Origin: Amycolatopsis sp. 2-15
Lineage (GTDB): Bacteria > Actinomycetota > Actinomycetes > Mycobacteriales > Pseudonocardiaceae
Assembly: GCF_030285625.1 (NCBI RefSeq)
Contig: NZ_CP127294.1
Span: 2,800,001-2,864,000, forward strand
Length of the DNA stretch: 64,000 nucleotides
Reading direction: 5' to 3'
Of this stretch, positions 8,701 through 17,840 are shown piece by piece. The translations under genes were made by a program, and so were the position numbers. The notes below the pieces were generated by a model. It was given only the letters and a program-made list of their open reading frames with translations, was not told where the DNA came from and made no database searches. Position 1 is the stretch's first letter. Every line of letters begins with the position of its first letter.

Positions 8701-10575
8701 TCAGCGCTGCAGCACGGCCCGCAGCGCGTCGAGCACCGCCGGGTCCTCGATCGTCGACGGCACCGGCTCCTCCCGCCCGTTGGCGATCCCGCGCATGGTC
8801 TTGCGCAGGATCTTCCCCGAACGCGTCTTCGGCAGCGCCTCGACCACGCTCACGTCGCGGAACGCCGCCACCGGTCCGACGTCGCGGCGCACCACGGCCA
8901 CGAGCTCGTCGCGCAGCTGTCCCTCGTCGACGTCCACGCCCGCCTTCAGCACCACGAACCCGCGTGGCACCTGGCCTTTGAGCTCGTCGGCCACGCCGAT
9001 CACCGCGCATTCCGCCACGGCCGGGTGCGACGCGAGTGCGGCCTCCATCGACCCCGTCGACAGGCGGTGGCCGGCGACGTTGATCACGTCGTCGGTGCGG
9101 CCCATCACGAACAGGTAGCCGTCTTCGTCGAAGTACCCGGAGTCGCCCGTGAGGTAGTAGCCGGGAAAGCGCGACAGGTAGGCCTCGCGGTAGCGCTCGT
9201 CGTCGCCCCACAGCGTGGGCAGCGAGCCCGGCGGCAGCGGCAGCTTGATCACGATCGCGCCCTCGCGGCCGGCGGGCAGCTCGTCGCCGCCCTGGTCGAG
9301 CACGCGCACGTCCCAGCCCGGCGCGGGTTTCGTCGCCGACCCGGGCTTCACGGGCATCGGCTCGAGGCCGCGCGGGTTGGCGGCGATCGCCCAGCCCGTT
9401 TCCGTCTGCCACCAGTGGTCGATCACGGGCGTGCCGAGGATTTCGCTGGCCCAGTGGTAGGTCTCGGGGTCGAGGCGCTCGCCGGCCATGAAGAGCGTGC
9501 GGAACTTGGCCAGGTCGTACTTCTTGAGCTCCGCCGCGCCCGGGTCGATCTTCTTCACCGCGCGCAACGCCGTCGGCGCGGTGAACAGCGCCTCGACGCC
9601 GTGCTCGGCGATCACACGCCAGAACGCGCCGGCGTCGGGCGTGCCGACGGGCTTGCCTTCGTAGAGGACGGTCGTCGCCCCGACCAGCAGCGGCGCGTAG
9701 ACGATGTAGGAGTGCCCGACGACCCACCCGACGTCGGACGCCGTCCACCACGTGTCACCCGCGTGGACGTCGTAGAGCGCGCCCATCGACCAGGCCAGCG
9801 CGACAGCATGGCCGCCCGCGTCGCGCACCACGCCCTTCGGCTTCCCGGTGGTGCCGGACGTGTAGAGGATGTAGAGCGGGTCCGTGGCCTTCACCGGCAC
9901 GGGGTCGGCCGGCTGCGCGGTCTCGACGAGGTCCACCCAGTCCAGATCCGTGCCTGACAGCTCGGCGGGCGCCTGGTCGCGCTGGAACACCACGACGTGG
10001 CCGGGCTGGTGCTCGGTCAGCTCCAGCGCCGCGTCGATGATCGGCTTGTACTCGACCACCCGCGTCGGCTCGATCCCGCACGACGCGGCCAGCACGAGCT
10101 TGGGCTTCGCGTCCTCGATGCGCGCCGCCAGCTCCTTCGGCGCGAAACCGCCGAACACCACCGAGTGCACCGCCCCGATCCGCGCACACGCGAGCATCGC
10201 GACGACGGCCTCGGGGATCATCGGCAGGTACAGGATCACGCGGTCACCCTGCGTCACGCCGAGCGCCTTGAGCGCGCCCGCGAACACCGCCACCTCGTCC
10301 CGCAGCTCGGCGTAGGTGTAGCGCCGCTTCTGCCCCGTGACCGGCGAGTCCCAGATCAACGCGGGCTGCCCGCCGCGGCCGCCGTCGGCGTGGCGGTCGA
10401 GCGCGTTGTACGCGGTGTTCAGCTCACCGTCGGGGAACCAGCGGTAGAAGGGTTCGCGCGAGGCGTCCAGGGCCTTCGTCGGTGGCTTCGTCCAGTCGAT
10501 CGCCCTCGCCGCGTCCAGCCAGAACCCCTCGGGATCGTCCAGGCTGCGCCGGTAGGTCTCGGAATAAGCGCCCAC
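8701..10575 (-). CDS. prpE: Propionyl-CoA synthetase (acetyl-CoA synthetase family)
   Basis: A 624-residue AMP-forming acyl-CoA synthetase that activates a short-chain acid with ATP and CoA. Features in order are an ACS-type N-terminal domain (FYRWFPDGELNTAYN), SVVFGGFAPKELAARIEDA, the nucleotide loop YTSGTTGKPKGVVRDAGG, WWQTETGW, YLTGDSGYFDEDGYL, and the C-terminal TRSGKILRK with the lysine acetylated in this family. The residues after the nucleotide loop (VVRDAGGHAVAL) are typical of PrpE rather than Acs. It may recycle propionate from odd-chain or branched lipid breakdown. The symbol is chosen on these motifs; acetate use cannot be excluded. Confidence 0.9.
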   Translation of the reverse strand: MGAYSETYRRSLDDPEGFWLDAARAIDWTKPPTKALDASREPFYRWFPDGELNTAYNALDRHADGGRGGQPALIWDSPVTGQKRRYTYAELRDEVAVFAGALKALGVTQGDRVILYLPMIPEAVVAMLACARIGAVHSVVFGGFAPKELAARIEDAKPKLVLAASCGIEPTRVVEYKPIIDAALELTEHQPGHVVVFQRDQAPAELSGTDLDWVDLVETAQPADPVPVKATDPLYILYTSGTTGKPKGVVRDAGGHAVALAWSMGALYDVHAGDTWWTASDVGWVVGHSYIVYAPLLVGATTVLYEGKPVGTPDAGAFWRVIAEHGVEALFTAPTALRAVKKIDPGAAELKKYDLAKFRTLFMAGERLDPETYHWASEILGTPVIDHWWQTETGWAIAANPRGLEPMPVKPGSATKPAPGWDVRVLDQGGDELPAGREGAIVIKLPLPPGSLPTLWGDDERYREAYLSRFPGYYLTGDSGYFDEDGYLFVMGRTDDVINVAGHRLSTGSMEAALASHPAVAECAVIGVADELKGQVPRGFVVLKAGVDVDEGQLRDELVAVVRRDVGPVAAFRDVSVVEALPKTRSGKILRKTMRGIANGREEPVPSTIEDPAVLDALRAVLQR

Positions 10576-10656
10576 GGTGTCTCCCTCGACAGCGTCACTC
10601 GATCCGGTCGGCCGGACCCGTCCCTCATGATGGCCCTGGCGAGGGTGTCGTGCAGG

Positions 10657-11094
10657 TCAACTGGGCCAGAGCTTCGTGACTTGTTCGGAGATCTTGACCG
10701 TGAGCCCGGCGAACTCCGCCACCCCGCCCAGCAGCTTCTTGACCTTTTCCCCGCGGCTGACGGGGACCGCGGGGTTCGCGCTGCCGGGGTCTTCCGCTGC
10801 CTCGGCGAGTTCTTCGAGGTTGTCTTCGATGACCTCTTGTTTGGCGATTTGCAGGGTTCGCACGAGTTCACGCAGCTCCGCGATGAGGTCTCGCAGCTCC
10901 GCGCCGGGCGCGGTCTGGTCGGCGGCCCCGACCGTGGCGCCGCTGACGTTGCCGTTGACCGTGCCGCCGAAGATCATCGGCGCGTTGTCGCTGCCCTCGA
11001 TCGTCACGTTGTTGCTCGCGACCACGTTGATCCGCTGTTCGAACGCGACGCTCGAGAACCCGCCTTCCCGCAGCACTTCGACGACCGCCGGCAC
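10657..11094 (-). CDS. Hypothetical protein with Gly-rich N-terminus and coiled coil
   Basis: A protein of up to 145 residues that I do not recognise. An Asn/Gly-rich segment (NVTIEGSDNAPMIFGG then TVNGNVSGATVG) looks like short beta strands. Next comes a charged amphipathic helix, ELRDLIAELRELVRTLQ, likely a coiled coil, and a C-terminal amphipathic helix. The start is unsure: GTG 11094 has no ribosome site, and a GTG inside RINVVASNN, about 25 codons later, has a weak GCGGA upstream. This layout recalls small adaptor or scaffold proteins near signalling genes, and a serine/threonine kinase gene lies on the other strand. No function is claimed. Confidence 0.6.
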   Translation of the reverse strand: MPAVVEVLREGGFSSVAFEQRINVVASNNVTIEGSDNAPMIFGGTVNGNVSGATVGAADQTAPGAELRDLIAELRELVRTLQIAKQEVIEDNLEELAEAAEDPGSANPAVPVSRGEKVKKLLGGVAEFAGLTVKISEQVTKLWPS

Positions 11095-11113
11095 CAGCCG
11101 GCTGTCGCGCGAC

Positions 11114-11314
11114 GTGGTCGTGCTGGGAATCGCGGTTCTGCTCGGCCTTCTTGGTGCGTTCCTGGGCGGAAGCGCGGGAAGTGTCGCAGTCGTGGTGGTG
11201 TCGGCGGTCGTCAGCAGTGCTTTCGTCGCATGGTGGGTGCTGACGTTCTGCCGTCAGCGGTGGTGGGTTCGGGCGCAGCAGGTCAACGCACTTGTTACCC
11301 GATCCGGGATCTGA
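11114..11314 (+). CDS. Possible small membrane protein
   Basis: A 66-codon frame from GTG 11114 encodes two hydrophobic stretches (VVVLGIAVLLGLLGAFLGG and VAVVVVSAVVSSAFVAWWV) and a basic tail (CRQRWWVRAQ). It stops 100 bp before the kinase gene. No ribosome site is visible, and it faces away from the hypothetical gene on the other strand. It could be a real helper of the kinase or a chance hydrophobic frame. Confidence 0.3.
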   Translation: MVVLGIAVLLGLLGAFLGGSAGSVAVVVVSAVVSSAFVAWWVLTFCRQRWWVRAQQVNALVTRSGI

Positions 11315-11414
11315 CCCGGCAACCCCGCGAGGGCGGCGTGCGTCTTAAGCTGGACTACGGAGTTCGGCCGCGTGGCGGTACCACGGGACCACTGAGAGTG
11401 AGGGGAACCAGGCG

Positions 11415-13142
11415 GTGAGCGGATTCGCGAGCGCGCTGCTCTCGTTCGCCCACACCCTGTTCGGCCCGGGGTTCTGCCCGGGTGACTGGGTCTGGGCGAC
11501 GACCACAGCCGGTGCGCTCGTCGCGCTGTTCCCCGCGCTGGGGGCGCTGGTGGTGGCCATCGTCCGCAAGGGCACGGGCAACCGCTACGACGCGACGACG
11601 CTCACCGTGTTCGGGTTGATCGGCGTGGTCACCGTGCTGGTGCTGCCGTGGCTGCTGTCCAACGGCATCTCCGAGTCGTTCCGCTCGGTCGCCGCGGGCG
11701 GGACCGGCGGGCTGGGCGCGGCCGCGCGGTCGACGCTCGACTCGCCGTACTGCTTCGTCGGCGTGCAGTCGAAGTACCTCGGCGGCGGCCCCAACGTCTT
11801 CGAGGCGCTCTTCTACAACAAGGGCCTGAAGCTTTCCTACGGTCTGTACCTGCTCGCCTTCATCGTGCTGCCCGCGGGCTCGCTGCTGTTCGTGATGCTG
11901 CAGGCGCGCACGGCGTTCCGGCGCGGGCCGAAGTGGCCGTCGCGGTTCTTCTGGGTTCCGTTCGTGGTGATGGCGGTGGCGAGCGTCGGGATGACGGCCA
12001 ACACGGCCGTGCACTTCTGGCTCGGGTTCCTGCCGTTCAGCGTGCTGGGGCTGATTCCGGTGGGCCTGGTCGGGCCGCCGCCGTGGTCGGTGATCAACCG
12101 GCCGGAGCCGCGGCGCGAGCCCTCGCCTTCGCCGGAGCGTCCGCCGGTTTCGCAGGCCGCGCCGCGTCCGCAGCTGCCGCCGCCCCCGCCGCCTCCGGTG
12201 AACAAGCCCTACCCGGCCACGGCGATGGCTTCCGCGCCAGAGCCCGGTTTGCTGGCCGCAGCTCCCGGCCCGGTCCCGCCACCGCCCGGCTCGCGCGGTG
12301 CCGGCGGGAGCCGTTATCAACGCGTCCGGCGCCTTGGCCACGGTGGTTTCGGCACGGTCTGGGAAGCGGTCGACACCCAGCTCAACCGCACCGTCGCCCT
12401 GAAGATCGCGCACGCCCCCGACCGCGACACCGAGGAGCGCATGCAGCGCGAGGCCCGGGCGCTGGCCGCGGTGAACCACCCGAACTGCGTGAAGGTGTAC
12501 GACCTGGTCGAGGAGCCCGACGGCCTCGCGCTGGTCATGGAGTACCTGGAGGGCCGCCCGCTCGCCGAGGTCGTCGACGGCCAGGGCCCCCTCGACGACG
12601 TCGCCGCCGGCCGCCTCTGGTCCACGATGGCCGGTGCCCTCGTCGCGGCCCACGAGAAGGGCGTGCTGCACCGCGACATCAAGCCGTCCAACATCGTCCT
12701 CGACCCGGACGGCCTGGCGCACCTCATCGACTTCGGCATCGCCCGCAGCCAGGGCGACTCCAAGATGACCGCCACCGGCATGATGATCGGCACGCCCGAC
12801 TTCGTCGCCCCGGAACAGGCCATGGGCGCCCAGGCCAGCCCGGCCTCCGACGCCTGGCAGCTGGCGGCGACCATCAGCTATGCGTTGACCGGACAACCTC
12901 CGCGGGGGACCCGGGAGACGCCCATGGCGGCTTTGATGGCCGCCGCGCGCGCCGAGCCTGTGTCGCGGCTGCCGGTGCGTTCGGCGCACGCGCGGATCTT
13001 GGGCGCTTCGCTGGACCAGGAACCCCGTCGCCGTCCGACGTTGAACGCGGTGCGCCGCGAGGTCGAGGGCTGGCTGTCGCGCGCCGGGAAGTCCCCGGAC
13101 GGTCCGGTCACGCAGATCGTCCCGCGGCGGCTGCACCGCTGA
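11415..13142 (+). CDS. Membrane serine/threonine protein kinase with C-terminal kinase domain
   Basis: A 575-residue Hanks-type kinase. Membrane segments lie at about 30-50, 62-82, 142-164 and 180-222; the 85-135 loop, with Cys113, would face outside. A Pro-rich linker (235-295) leads to the kinase domain at 301-560. That domain has the Gly loop GHGGFGTV (308-315), ATP lysine Lys330, HRDIKPSN (419-426), DFG (439-441) and the APE-like APEQ near 465. The usual actinobacterial Pkn layout is the reverse, with the kinase first and one membrane helix after it. No PASTA repeats are present. The start GTG 11415 has GAGGGG upstream. The signal is unknown. Confidence 0.93.
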   Translation: MSGFASALLSFAHTLFGPGFCPGDWVWATTTAGALVALFPALGALVVAIVRKGTGNRYDATTLTVFGLIGVVTVLVLPWLLSNGISESFRSVAAGGTGGLGAAARSTLDSPYCFVGVQSKYLGGGPNVFEALFYNKGLKLSYGLYLLAFIVLPAGSLLFVMLQARTAFRRGPKWPSRFFWVPFVVMAVASVGMTANTAVHFWLGFLPFSVLGLIPVGLVGPPPWSVINRPEPRREPSPSPERPPVSQAAPRPQLPPPPPPPVNKPYPATAMASAPEPGLLAAAPGPVPPPPGSRGAGGSRYQRVRRLGHGGFGTVWEAVDTQLNRTVALKIAHAPDRDTEERMQREARALAAVNHPNCVKVYDLVEEPDGLALVMEYLEGRPLAEVVDGQGPLDDVAAGRLWSTMAGALVAAHEKGVLHRDIKPSNIVLDPDGLAHLIDFGIARSQGDSKMTATGMMIGTPDFVAPEQAMGAQASPASDAWQLAATISYALTGQPPRGTRETPMAALMAAARAEPVSRLPVRSAHARILGASLDQEPRRRPTLNAVRREVEGWLSRAGKSPDGPVTQIVPRRLHR

Positions 13143-13196
13143 AATCCGGTGGCGCCGTGCGGGATGATCGGAGCATGACGACTTTTCGAAAGGGCC

Positions 13197-13604
13197 ATGG
13201 CGCGTAGACCGCCGGGCAGCGTTCGCGCGAGTCTGCCGGTGCGGCCGCGCCAGGGACGCCCGTTCTCCGTCTTCGCCGGGTTGCCGCGCTGGGTTCTGGC
13301 CGACATCCACCGCATCGAGGCGACGCACCTGAGGCCTGGCCGCGTCGCCACAGCGGTCCGTGACCTGCGCGAATACGCTCGCGTGGCCCACCGGACAGGG
13401 TCGTCCCTGACGCTCGACTGTCCCTGCTGCGAACCCGACACCCGCTGGACGCTCGAGGAAGCTCTGCGCGCACTGCCACCGCGAAGCCGCAAGGCTCTGC
13501 GGGCCATCGTCGAGTCGTTCAACGAGGAGATCCGCCGCAAGACCCTGCCCGACCCGACTGCGCCGGCTGAGTGGCCGTGGTGGCGGCGTCGAATCAGCTA
13601 CTGA
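13197..13604 (+). CDS. Hypothetical protein with CPCC motif
   Basis: A 135-residue unrecognised protein. It has a basic N-terminus, a helical region (VATAVRDLREYARVAH), a DCPCCEPDTRWT segment that could bind zinc or form a disulfide, and a Trp/Arg-rich end (EWPWWRRRISY). ATG 13197 has GAAAGG just upstream. It follows the kinase gene by 54 bp and may be co-transcribed. Its stop overlaps the tail of the opposing methyltransferase gene by seven bases. Confidence 0.7.
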   Translation: MARRPPGSVRASLPVRPRQGRPFSVFAGLPRWVLADIHRIEATHLRPGRVATAVRDLREYARVAHRTGSSLTLDCPCCEPDTRWTLEEALRALPPRSRKALRAIVESFNEEIRRKTLPDPTAPAEWPWWRRRISY

Positions 13605-14170
13605 CCCGGCTTCACCGCCGAGAACTCCAGCCGCTCCTTCGGCCGGTGCTTCACGTCCACCTCCCCGAACCCCACGGAAGACAGTCGCGAAGGCAGGGTC
13701 GAAGCGTCGACCACGTTCATCGTGTCGCCCAGGTGCAGCAGCCGGAAGCGGAAGCTCAGCTGGCTGTCCGTCCCGCAGTACACGCCGCCGGGACGCAGCA
13801 CGCGAAACGCTTCCGAGAAGATCGAATCCTGCAGGCCAGCGGTAGGCACGTGGTGCAGCATCGTGAAACACACAACGGCCGAGAAGCGCCCAGCGTCGAA
13901 GGGCATGTCCGCGCCGCTGCCCTCGACGACGGTGGCGCGCGAGCCGAACTCGGAGCGCAACAGCCCGGCCGAAGCCGGGTCGATCTCCAGCAGCGTCAGC
14001 CGAGGCACCGTGTCGAGGAGGACCCGGGTGGTGGCGCCGAAGCCGGGGCCGATTTCGAGGACGTCGTCGCCCAGGTTGTGCTGCGCGAGCCACGGCGGGA
14101 GGACCTGGGCGATCATCGCCGCCCACTTCTCGGAGGAGCAGAGGCGGCGGTGGATCAGGTTCATGGGCAT
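13598..14170 (-). CDS. SAM-dependent methyltransferase (class I)
   Basis: A 190-residue methyltransferase of the UbiE/COQ5-like type. Motif I is VLEIGPGFGATT near residue 38, the acidic end of strand 2 is LLEID near 62, motif II is FSAVVCFTMLHHV, and motif III is EAFRVLRPGGVYCGTD. Its N-terminus NLIHRRLCSSEKWA is often seen in small actinobacterial methyltransferases of unknown substrate. The gene is divergent from the AraC gene at 14226, with only 55 bp between, so the two may share regulation. Confidence 0.9.
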   Translation of the reverse strand: MPMNLIHRRLCSSEKWAAMIAQVLPPWLAQHNLGDDVLEIGPGFGATTRVLLDTVPRLTLLEIDPASAGLLRSEFGSRATVVEGSGADMPFDAGRFSAVVCFTMLHHVPTAGLQDSIFSEAFRVLRPGGVYCGTDSQLSFRFRLLHLGDTMNVVDASTLPSRLSSVGFGEVDVKHRPKERLEFSAVKPGQ

Positions 14171-14225
14171 GCCTCAAACGGTAGAAACCGCCGTGCGTGA
14201 CCGATAGACGATAGGCTGCCAAGTC

Positions 14226-15014
14226 ATGTCGTGGGACGGTCACGCCGGGGCGATGCTCCTCGGCGAGCTGCGGTTGCCCGCGGGGGCGTGGTACCCGTGG
14301 CACGAGCACCCGGTGCACCAGCTCGTCTGGGCGGCCGAGGGCGTGGTCGCCGTCGGCATCGGCGAGGCGCACTGGGTGCTGCCGCCGACGCGCGCATTGT
14401 GGGTGCCCGCCGGCGTGCCGCACCGGACGGGCGCCGTGGCCAACGCGGAGCTGCGGGGCGTCTACGCGGATCCGCAGCGCTGCCCCGTCAGGTGGGCGCA
14501 GCCGCGGATCGTCGCGGTGGAGCCGTTGCTGCGGGAGCTGCTGGAGTACCTCACGGGCGACCCCGCGCCCGAGGCCCGCGAACGCGCCGAGGCCGTGGTG
14601 TTCGACGTGCTGGAGCCGGTGGACGTCGCGCCGATCGTGGTGCCGTCGCCGGAGGACCCGCGGGCGCGTGACGTCGAGGCGATGGTGCTCGCCGACCCCG
14701 CCGACCGCCGCGGGCTGGCCGAGCTGGGCCGCGCCGTCGGGGCGAGCGAGCGGACGCTGGCGCGCGCGTTCGTGCGCGACTGCCGCATGACGTTCGGGAC
14801 CTGGCGCACGCAGGTGCGGCTGCGGGCGTCGCTGCCGTTGCTCGCCGAAGGACTGCCGATGACGACTGTCGCGCACCGCGTGGGGTACGCGACGGCGAGC
14901 GCGTTCGTCGCGGCGTTCCGGCGGGCCGTCGGGGTACCGCCCGGGGCCTACTTCACCACCGCTGTCACCGCCACGAGGGCAACCACATCTCCGCGTTCCA
15001 TTGCGCGGTCGTGA
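14226..15014 (+). CDS. AraC family regulator with cupin sensor domain
   Basis: A 262-residue regulator. The N-terminal cupin reads HEHPVHQLVWAAEGVVAV, then WVLPPTRALWVPAGVPHR, the arrangement seen in AraC proteins with an RmlC-like sensing barrel. The C-terminal domain from about 155 carries RGLAELGRAVGASERTLARAF and a second helix-turn-helix, MTTVAHRVGYATASAFVAAF, then RAVGVPPGAY. Its last 50 bases overlap the 3' end of the converging pmt gene, so the tail is unusual and may be dispensable. It may control the divergent methyltransferase. Confidence 0.9.
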   Translation: MSWDGHAGAMLLGELRLPAGAWYPWHEHPVHQLVWAAEGVVAVGIGEAHWVLPPTRALWVPAGVPHRTGAVANAELRGVYADPQRCPVRWAQPRIVAVEPLLRELLEYLTGDPAPEARERAEAVVFDVLEPVDVAPIVVPSPEDPRARDVEAMVLADPADRRGLAELGRAVGASERTLARAFVRDCRMTFGTWRTQVRLRASLPLLAEGLPMTTVAHRVGYATASAFVAAFRRAVGVPPGAYFTTAVTATRATTSPRSIARS

Positions 15015-16533
15015 TCGGCACCCCGTTGAGAATCGGCCACAGCCACACGAAGTTGGCCACCACGAGTCCCGTGTAGAGCGCCACGACGAGCAGGCCGGTG
15101 CCCCGCCGTTCGAACCCGCGCCGGGCGCCGCCGAGGATCTGCCCCAGCACCAGGACGAGGCCGAGCACCAGGAACGGCGCCATCGGCGTGGCGTAGAAGA
15201 AGTACATCTGCCGGTCGATGTTCGTGAACCACGGCAGCAGGCCGGCGAAGTAGGCCGTGAGCACGGCGGCGTAGCGCCAGTCGGCGCGGAAGATCCAGCG
15301 CCACAGGCCCCAGCCGAGCATCGGCAGCGCGAGCCACCACATCGCGGGCGTGCCGATCAGCATCGTCGCGCCGACGCAGCGCGACTCGCCGCAGCCGGTG
15401 ACGGCGCCGTCGTAGTAGTAGAGCATCGGGCGCAGGCCCATGGGCCACGTCCACGGTTTCGACTCCCACGGGTGCGGGTTGTCCTTGGGCGTCAGCAGCG
15501 TTTCGTGGAAGTGCAGGACGTTCAGCGTGTAGTCGCCGAGCGAGCGCAACGCGGGCGGCACCCAGGCGAACAGGCCGGGGGCGATGTCCTTGATCTCGGT
15601 GTAGTGCCGGTCGGTGGCCGTCTCGCTCGCGAACCACGCCCAGAACGCGGCCAAGTACATCAGCAGCGGGATCGCGACGATCGCCCACAACGCCGGCGCG
15701 ACGTCCCGCCGGATCGTCCCCACCCACGGCCGCTCGACGCCCGCCGCGCGCCGCGCCGCGACGTCGAAGAACACCGTGAGCAGGCCGAACGCCGCGATGT
15801 AGTACAGCGCCGACCACTTCACGCCGAATGTCAGCCCGATCATCAGGCCCGCCGCGAAGCGCCACCAGCGGAACCCGAGCTTCGGCCCCCACACCGACTC
15901 GTTGACCCAGCCCTCGCGCACCGCGACGGCCAGCCGCTGCCGCACCTGGTCGCGGTCGCACAGCACACACGCGAACGCGGCCAGCACGAACAGCGCGATG
16001 AAGATGTCCAGCATCCCCATTCGCGACTGCAGGTGCAGCACGCCGTCGCTGATCACGAGGACGCCCGCGATGCCGCCCAGCAGCGTCGAGCGCGTGAGCC
16101 GCCGCGCGATGCGGATGGTCAGCAGGATGATCAGCGTGCCCGCGAGCGCCGGCATGATGCGCCAGCCCCAGCCGTTGTAGCCGAACAGCCACTCGCCGAT
16201 CGCGATGAAGTCCTTCGCCAGCGGCGGGTGCACGATCAGCTCGTAGCCGGCGTTGTCCTCGTACCCGCCGTTGCGCAGCATCTGCGCCGCCTGGGGCACG
16301 TAGTGCTTCTCGTCGAACACCGGCGTGCCGTGATCGGTGGGCACCCCGAGGTTCTGCAGGCGCACGACGCCGCCGATCACCGTGAGGATCAGCGTGACGA
16401 GCCAGCCGCGCAGGCGGTCGGTCGGCATGCCGCGGCCCAGCAGGGTGGCCTCGCGGTCGGTCGGCGGACGCAGCGCGTCGACCGGGTCCGGCCGCACGCT
16501 CTCGTCGTCGGGACGGGTCAGCAGCGCGGTCAC
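14965..16533 (-). CDS. pmt: Polyprenol-phosphate-mannose protein O-mannosyltransferase
   Basis: A 522-residue membrane glycosyltransferase of family GT39. It transfers mannose from polyprenyl-phosphate-mannose to Ser/Thr of exported proteins during Sec translocation. The first external loop holds the catalytic acidic pair in PVFDEKHYVPQA near residue 75, followed by HPPLAK. About ten membrane helices follow, with a final aromatic segment and a W-rich end. It is divergent from rsmI, the same pairing as Rv1002c and Rv1003 of M. tuberculosis, and this supports orthology. The secreted lipoproteins in this window are possible substrates. Confidence 0.95.
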   Translation of the reverse strand: MTALLTRPDDESVRPDPVDALRPPTDREATLLGRGMPTDRLRGWLVTLILTVIGGVVRLQNLGVPTDHGTPVFDEKHYVPQAAQMLRNGGYEDNAGYELIVHPPLAKDFIAIGEWLFGYNGWGWRIMPALAGTLIILLTIRIARRLTRSTLLGGIAGVLVISDGVLHLQSRMGMLDIFIALFVLAAFACVLCDRDQVRQRLAVAVREGWVNESVWGPKLGFRWWRFAAGLMIGLTFGVKWSALYYIAAFGLLTVFFDVAARRAAGVERPWVGTIRRDVAPALWAIVAIPLLMYLAAFWAWFASETATDRHYTEIKDIAPGLFAWVPPALRSLGDYTLNVLHFHETLLTPKDNPHPWESKPWTWPMGLRPMLYYYDGAVTGCGESRCVGATMLIGTPAMWWLALPMLGWGLWRWIFRADWRYAAVLTAYFAGLLPWFTNIDRQMYFFYATPMAPFLVLGLVLVLGQILGGARRGFERRGTGLLVVALYTGLVVANFVWLWPILNGVPITTAQWNAEMWLPSWR

Positions 16534-16587
16534 GGGGCCTGATACTACGACCCCGGGTGTGATGGCCGTGTCGTTAGGCTGGCGGGC

Positions 16588-17415
16588 ATGGGACGTCTCG
16601 TGCTCGCCGCCACCCCCCTGGGCGACCCGGGTGACGCTTCGGCGCGCCTGGTCTCCGCCCTGGCCTCGGCGGGTGTCATCGCCGCCGAAGACACCCGCCG
16701 CCTGCGCTCACTGGCTTCTTCCTTGGGCGTCACCCCTTCCGGGCGCGTGGTGTCCTTCTACGAGGACGTGGAGGTTTCCCGGCTACCCCGCTTACTGGAG
16801 GCCCTGCACTCCGGCGAGACGGTGCTGCTGGTGACGGACGCCGGCATGCCCTCGGTGTCGGATCCGGGCTTCCGCCTGGTTGCGGCTTGCGTCGAGTCCG
16901 ATATCCCGGTGACCTGCCTGCCGGGCCCGTCCGCGGTGACGACGGCGCTGGCTTTGTCCGGTTTGCCGTGCGACCGGTTTTGCTTCGAGGGCTTCGCGCC
17001 GCGGAAGCCGGGGGAGCGTTCCCGGTGGTTCACTTCGTTGGCGTCGGAGCCGCGGACGGTGGTGTTCTTCGAGTCGCCGCACCGGGTGGGGTCTTTGTTG
17101 GCGGACGCTGCTGCGGCTTTGGGTGCTTCTCGTCGGGCCGCGGTGTGCCGTGAGCTGACGAAGACGTACGAAGAGGTCAAACGGGGCACTCTGGGTTCGT
17201 TGGCCGAGTGGGCTGCGGATGGCGTGCGGGGTGAGATCACGGTGGTGCTTGAGGGGGCTGTGGCTGCGCCTGTGTCGGTTTCGGACCTTGTGGGCGAGGT
17301 TTCCGCCCGGGTGGCGGCCGGGGAGCGGCTGAAGGCTGTGGCGGCGGAGGTGGCGGAGGGCGCTGGGGTGTCTAAAAAGGACCTTTATGACGCTGTGGTC
17401 GCTTCTCGGAAGTGA
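16588..17415 (+). CDS. rsmI: 16S rRNA 2'-O-ribose C1402 methyltransferase
   Basis: A 275-residue RsmI, which methylates the 2'-hydroxyl of C1402 in 16S rRNA using SAM. The tetrapyrrole-methylase fold is clear: LVLAATPLGDPGDAS at the N-terminus, AAEDTRRLRSL, VTDAGMPSVSDPG, CLPGPSAVTTALALSGLP, FFESPHR and CRELTKTYEEV. The C-terminal RsmI helix-turn-helix lies at about 230-275 (GVSKKDLYDAVV). It starts at ATG 16588, 54 bp from divergent pmt. Its stop overlaps the ATG of the next small gene. Confidence 0.96.
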   Translation: MGRLVLAATPLGDPGDASARLVSALASAGVIAAEDTRRLRSLASSLGVTPSGRVVSFYEDVEVSRLPRLLEALHSGETVLLVTDAGMPSVSDPGFRLVAACVESDIPVTCLPGPSAVTTALALSGLPCDRFCFEGFAPRKPGERSRWFTSLASEPRTVVFFESPHRVGSLLADAAAALGASRRAAVCRELTKTYEEVKRGTLGSLAEWAADGVRGEITVVLEGAVAAPVSVSDLVGEVSARVAAGERLKAVAAEVAEGAGVSKKDLYDAVVASRK

Positions 17416-17735
17416 TGTCAGCCGCCGAGCTGCCTCGGGAGTGGCGGAGGTTCCTGTCGCTCATGGGACGTCGAGCCGGTGGGTTGTCGTTCGAGGACAC
17501 CGAGCTGCTCTATCCGCAGATTTTCGGTATCAAGAGTGAAGCGCTTGACGAGTGCCCGTCGCTTCGCAGTCGGATCGCGCGTACCGATGACCTCGTCGTG
17601 GTGGGGATGTATCTGGGCTGCGAGTTCTCCGTCATGGGCGGTCCGCACGCGGCCGGCTCGGAAGTAGTTCGGTACGTCAAAGGCGAAGAGATGCTGATCG
17701 TTCCATCCGTGCCGTGTGGCGCGTGCGCGTGGTGA
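17415..17735 (+). CDS. Hypothetical protein coupled to rsmI
   Basis: A 106-residue unrecognised protein with an N-terminal helical part (LPREWRRFLSLMGRRAGGLS) and a beta-rich C-terminal half (DDLVVVGMYLGCEFSVMGG), ending CGACAW. Its ATG overlaps the rsmI stop (TGATG), so it is translated by re-initiation. Codon use is less GC-biased than its neighbours, which hints at recent arrival. No membrane or export signal is present. Confidence 0.6.
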   Translation: MSAAELPREWRRFLSLMGRRAGGLSFEDTELLYPQIFGIKSEALDECPSLRSRIARTDDLVVVGMYLGCEFSVMGGPHAAGSEVVRYVKGEEMLIVPSVPCGACAW

Positions 17736-17840
17736 CGGGGGAGACGCGCTGGTGCGTTCGATCGGGGAAGCGGCAGTCGAACGTATCGCCGAGAGCCAGT
17801 ATCGGTACTCCGAACGGAATCAGACCTCGTAGAACGCGGC

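Noticed and set aside
16800..17100. Antisense frames through rsmI and many other genes
   Set aside because: High-GC coding sequence yields long open shadows; the sense frames carry clear family motifs.
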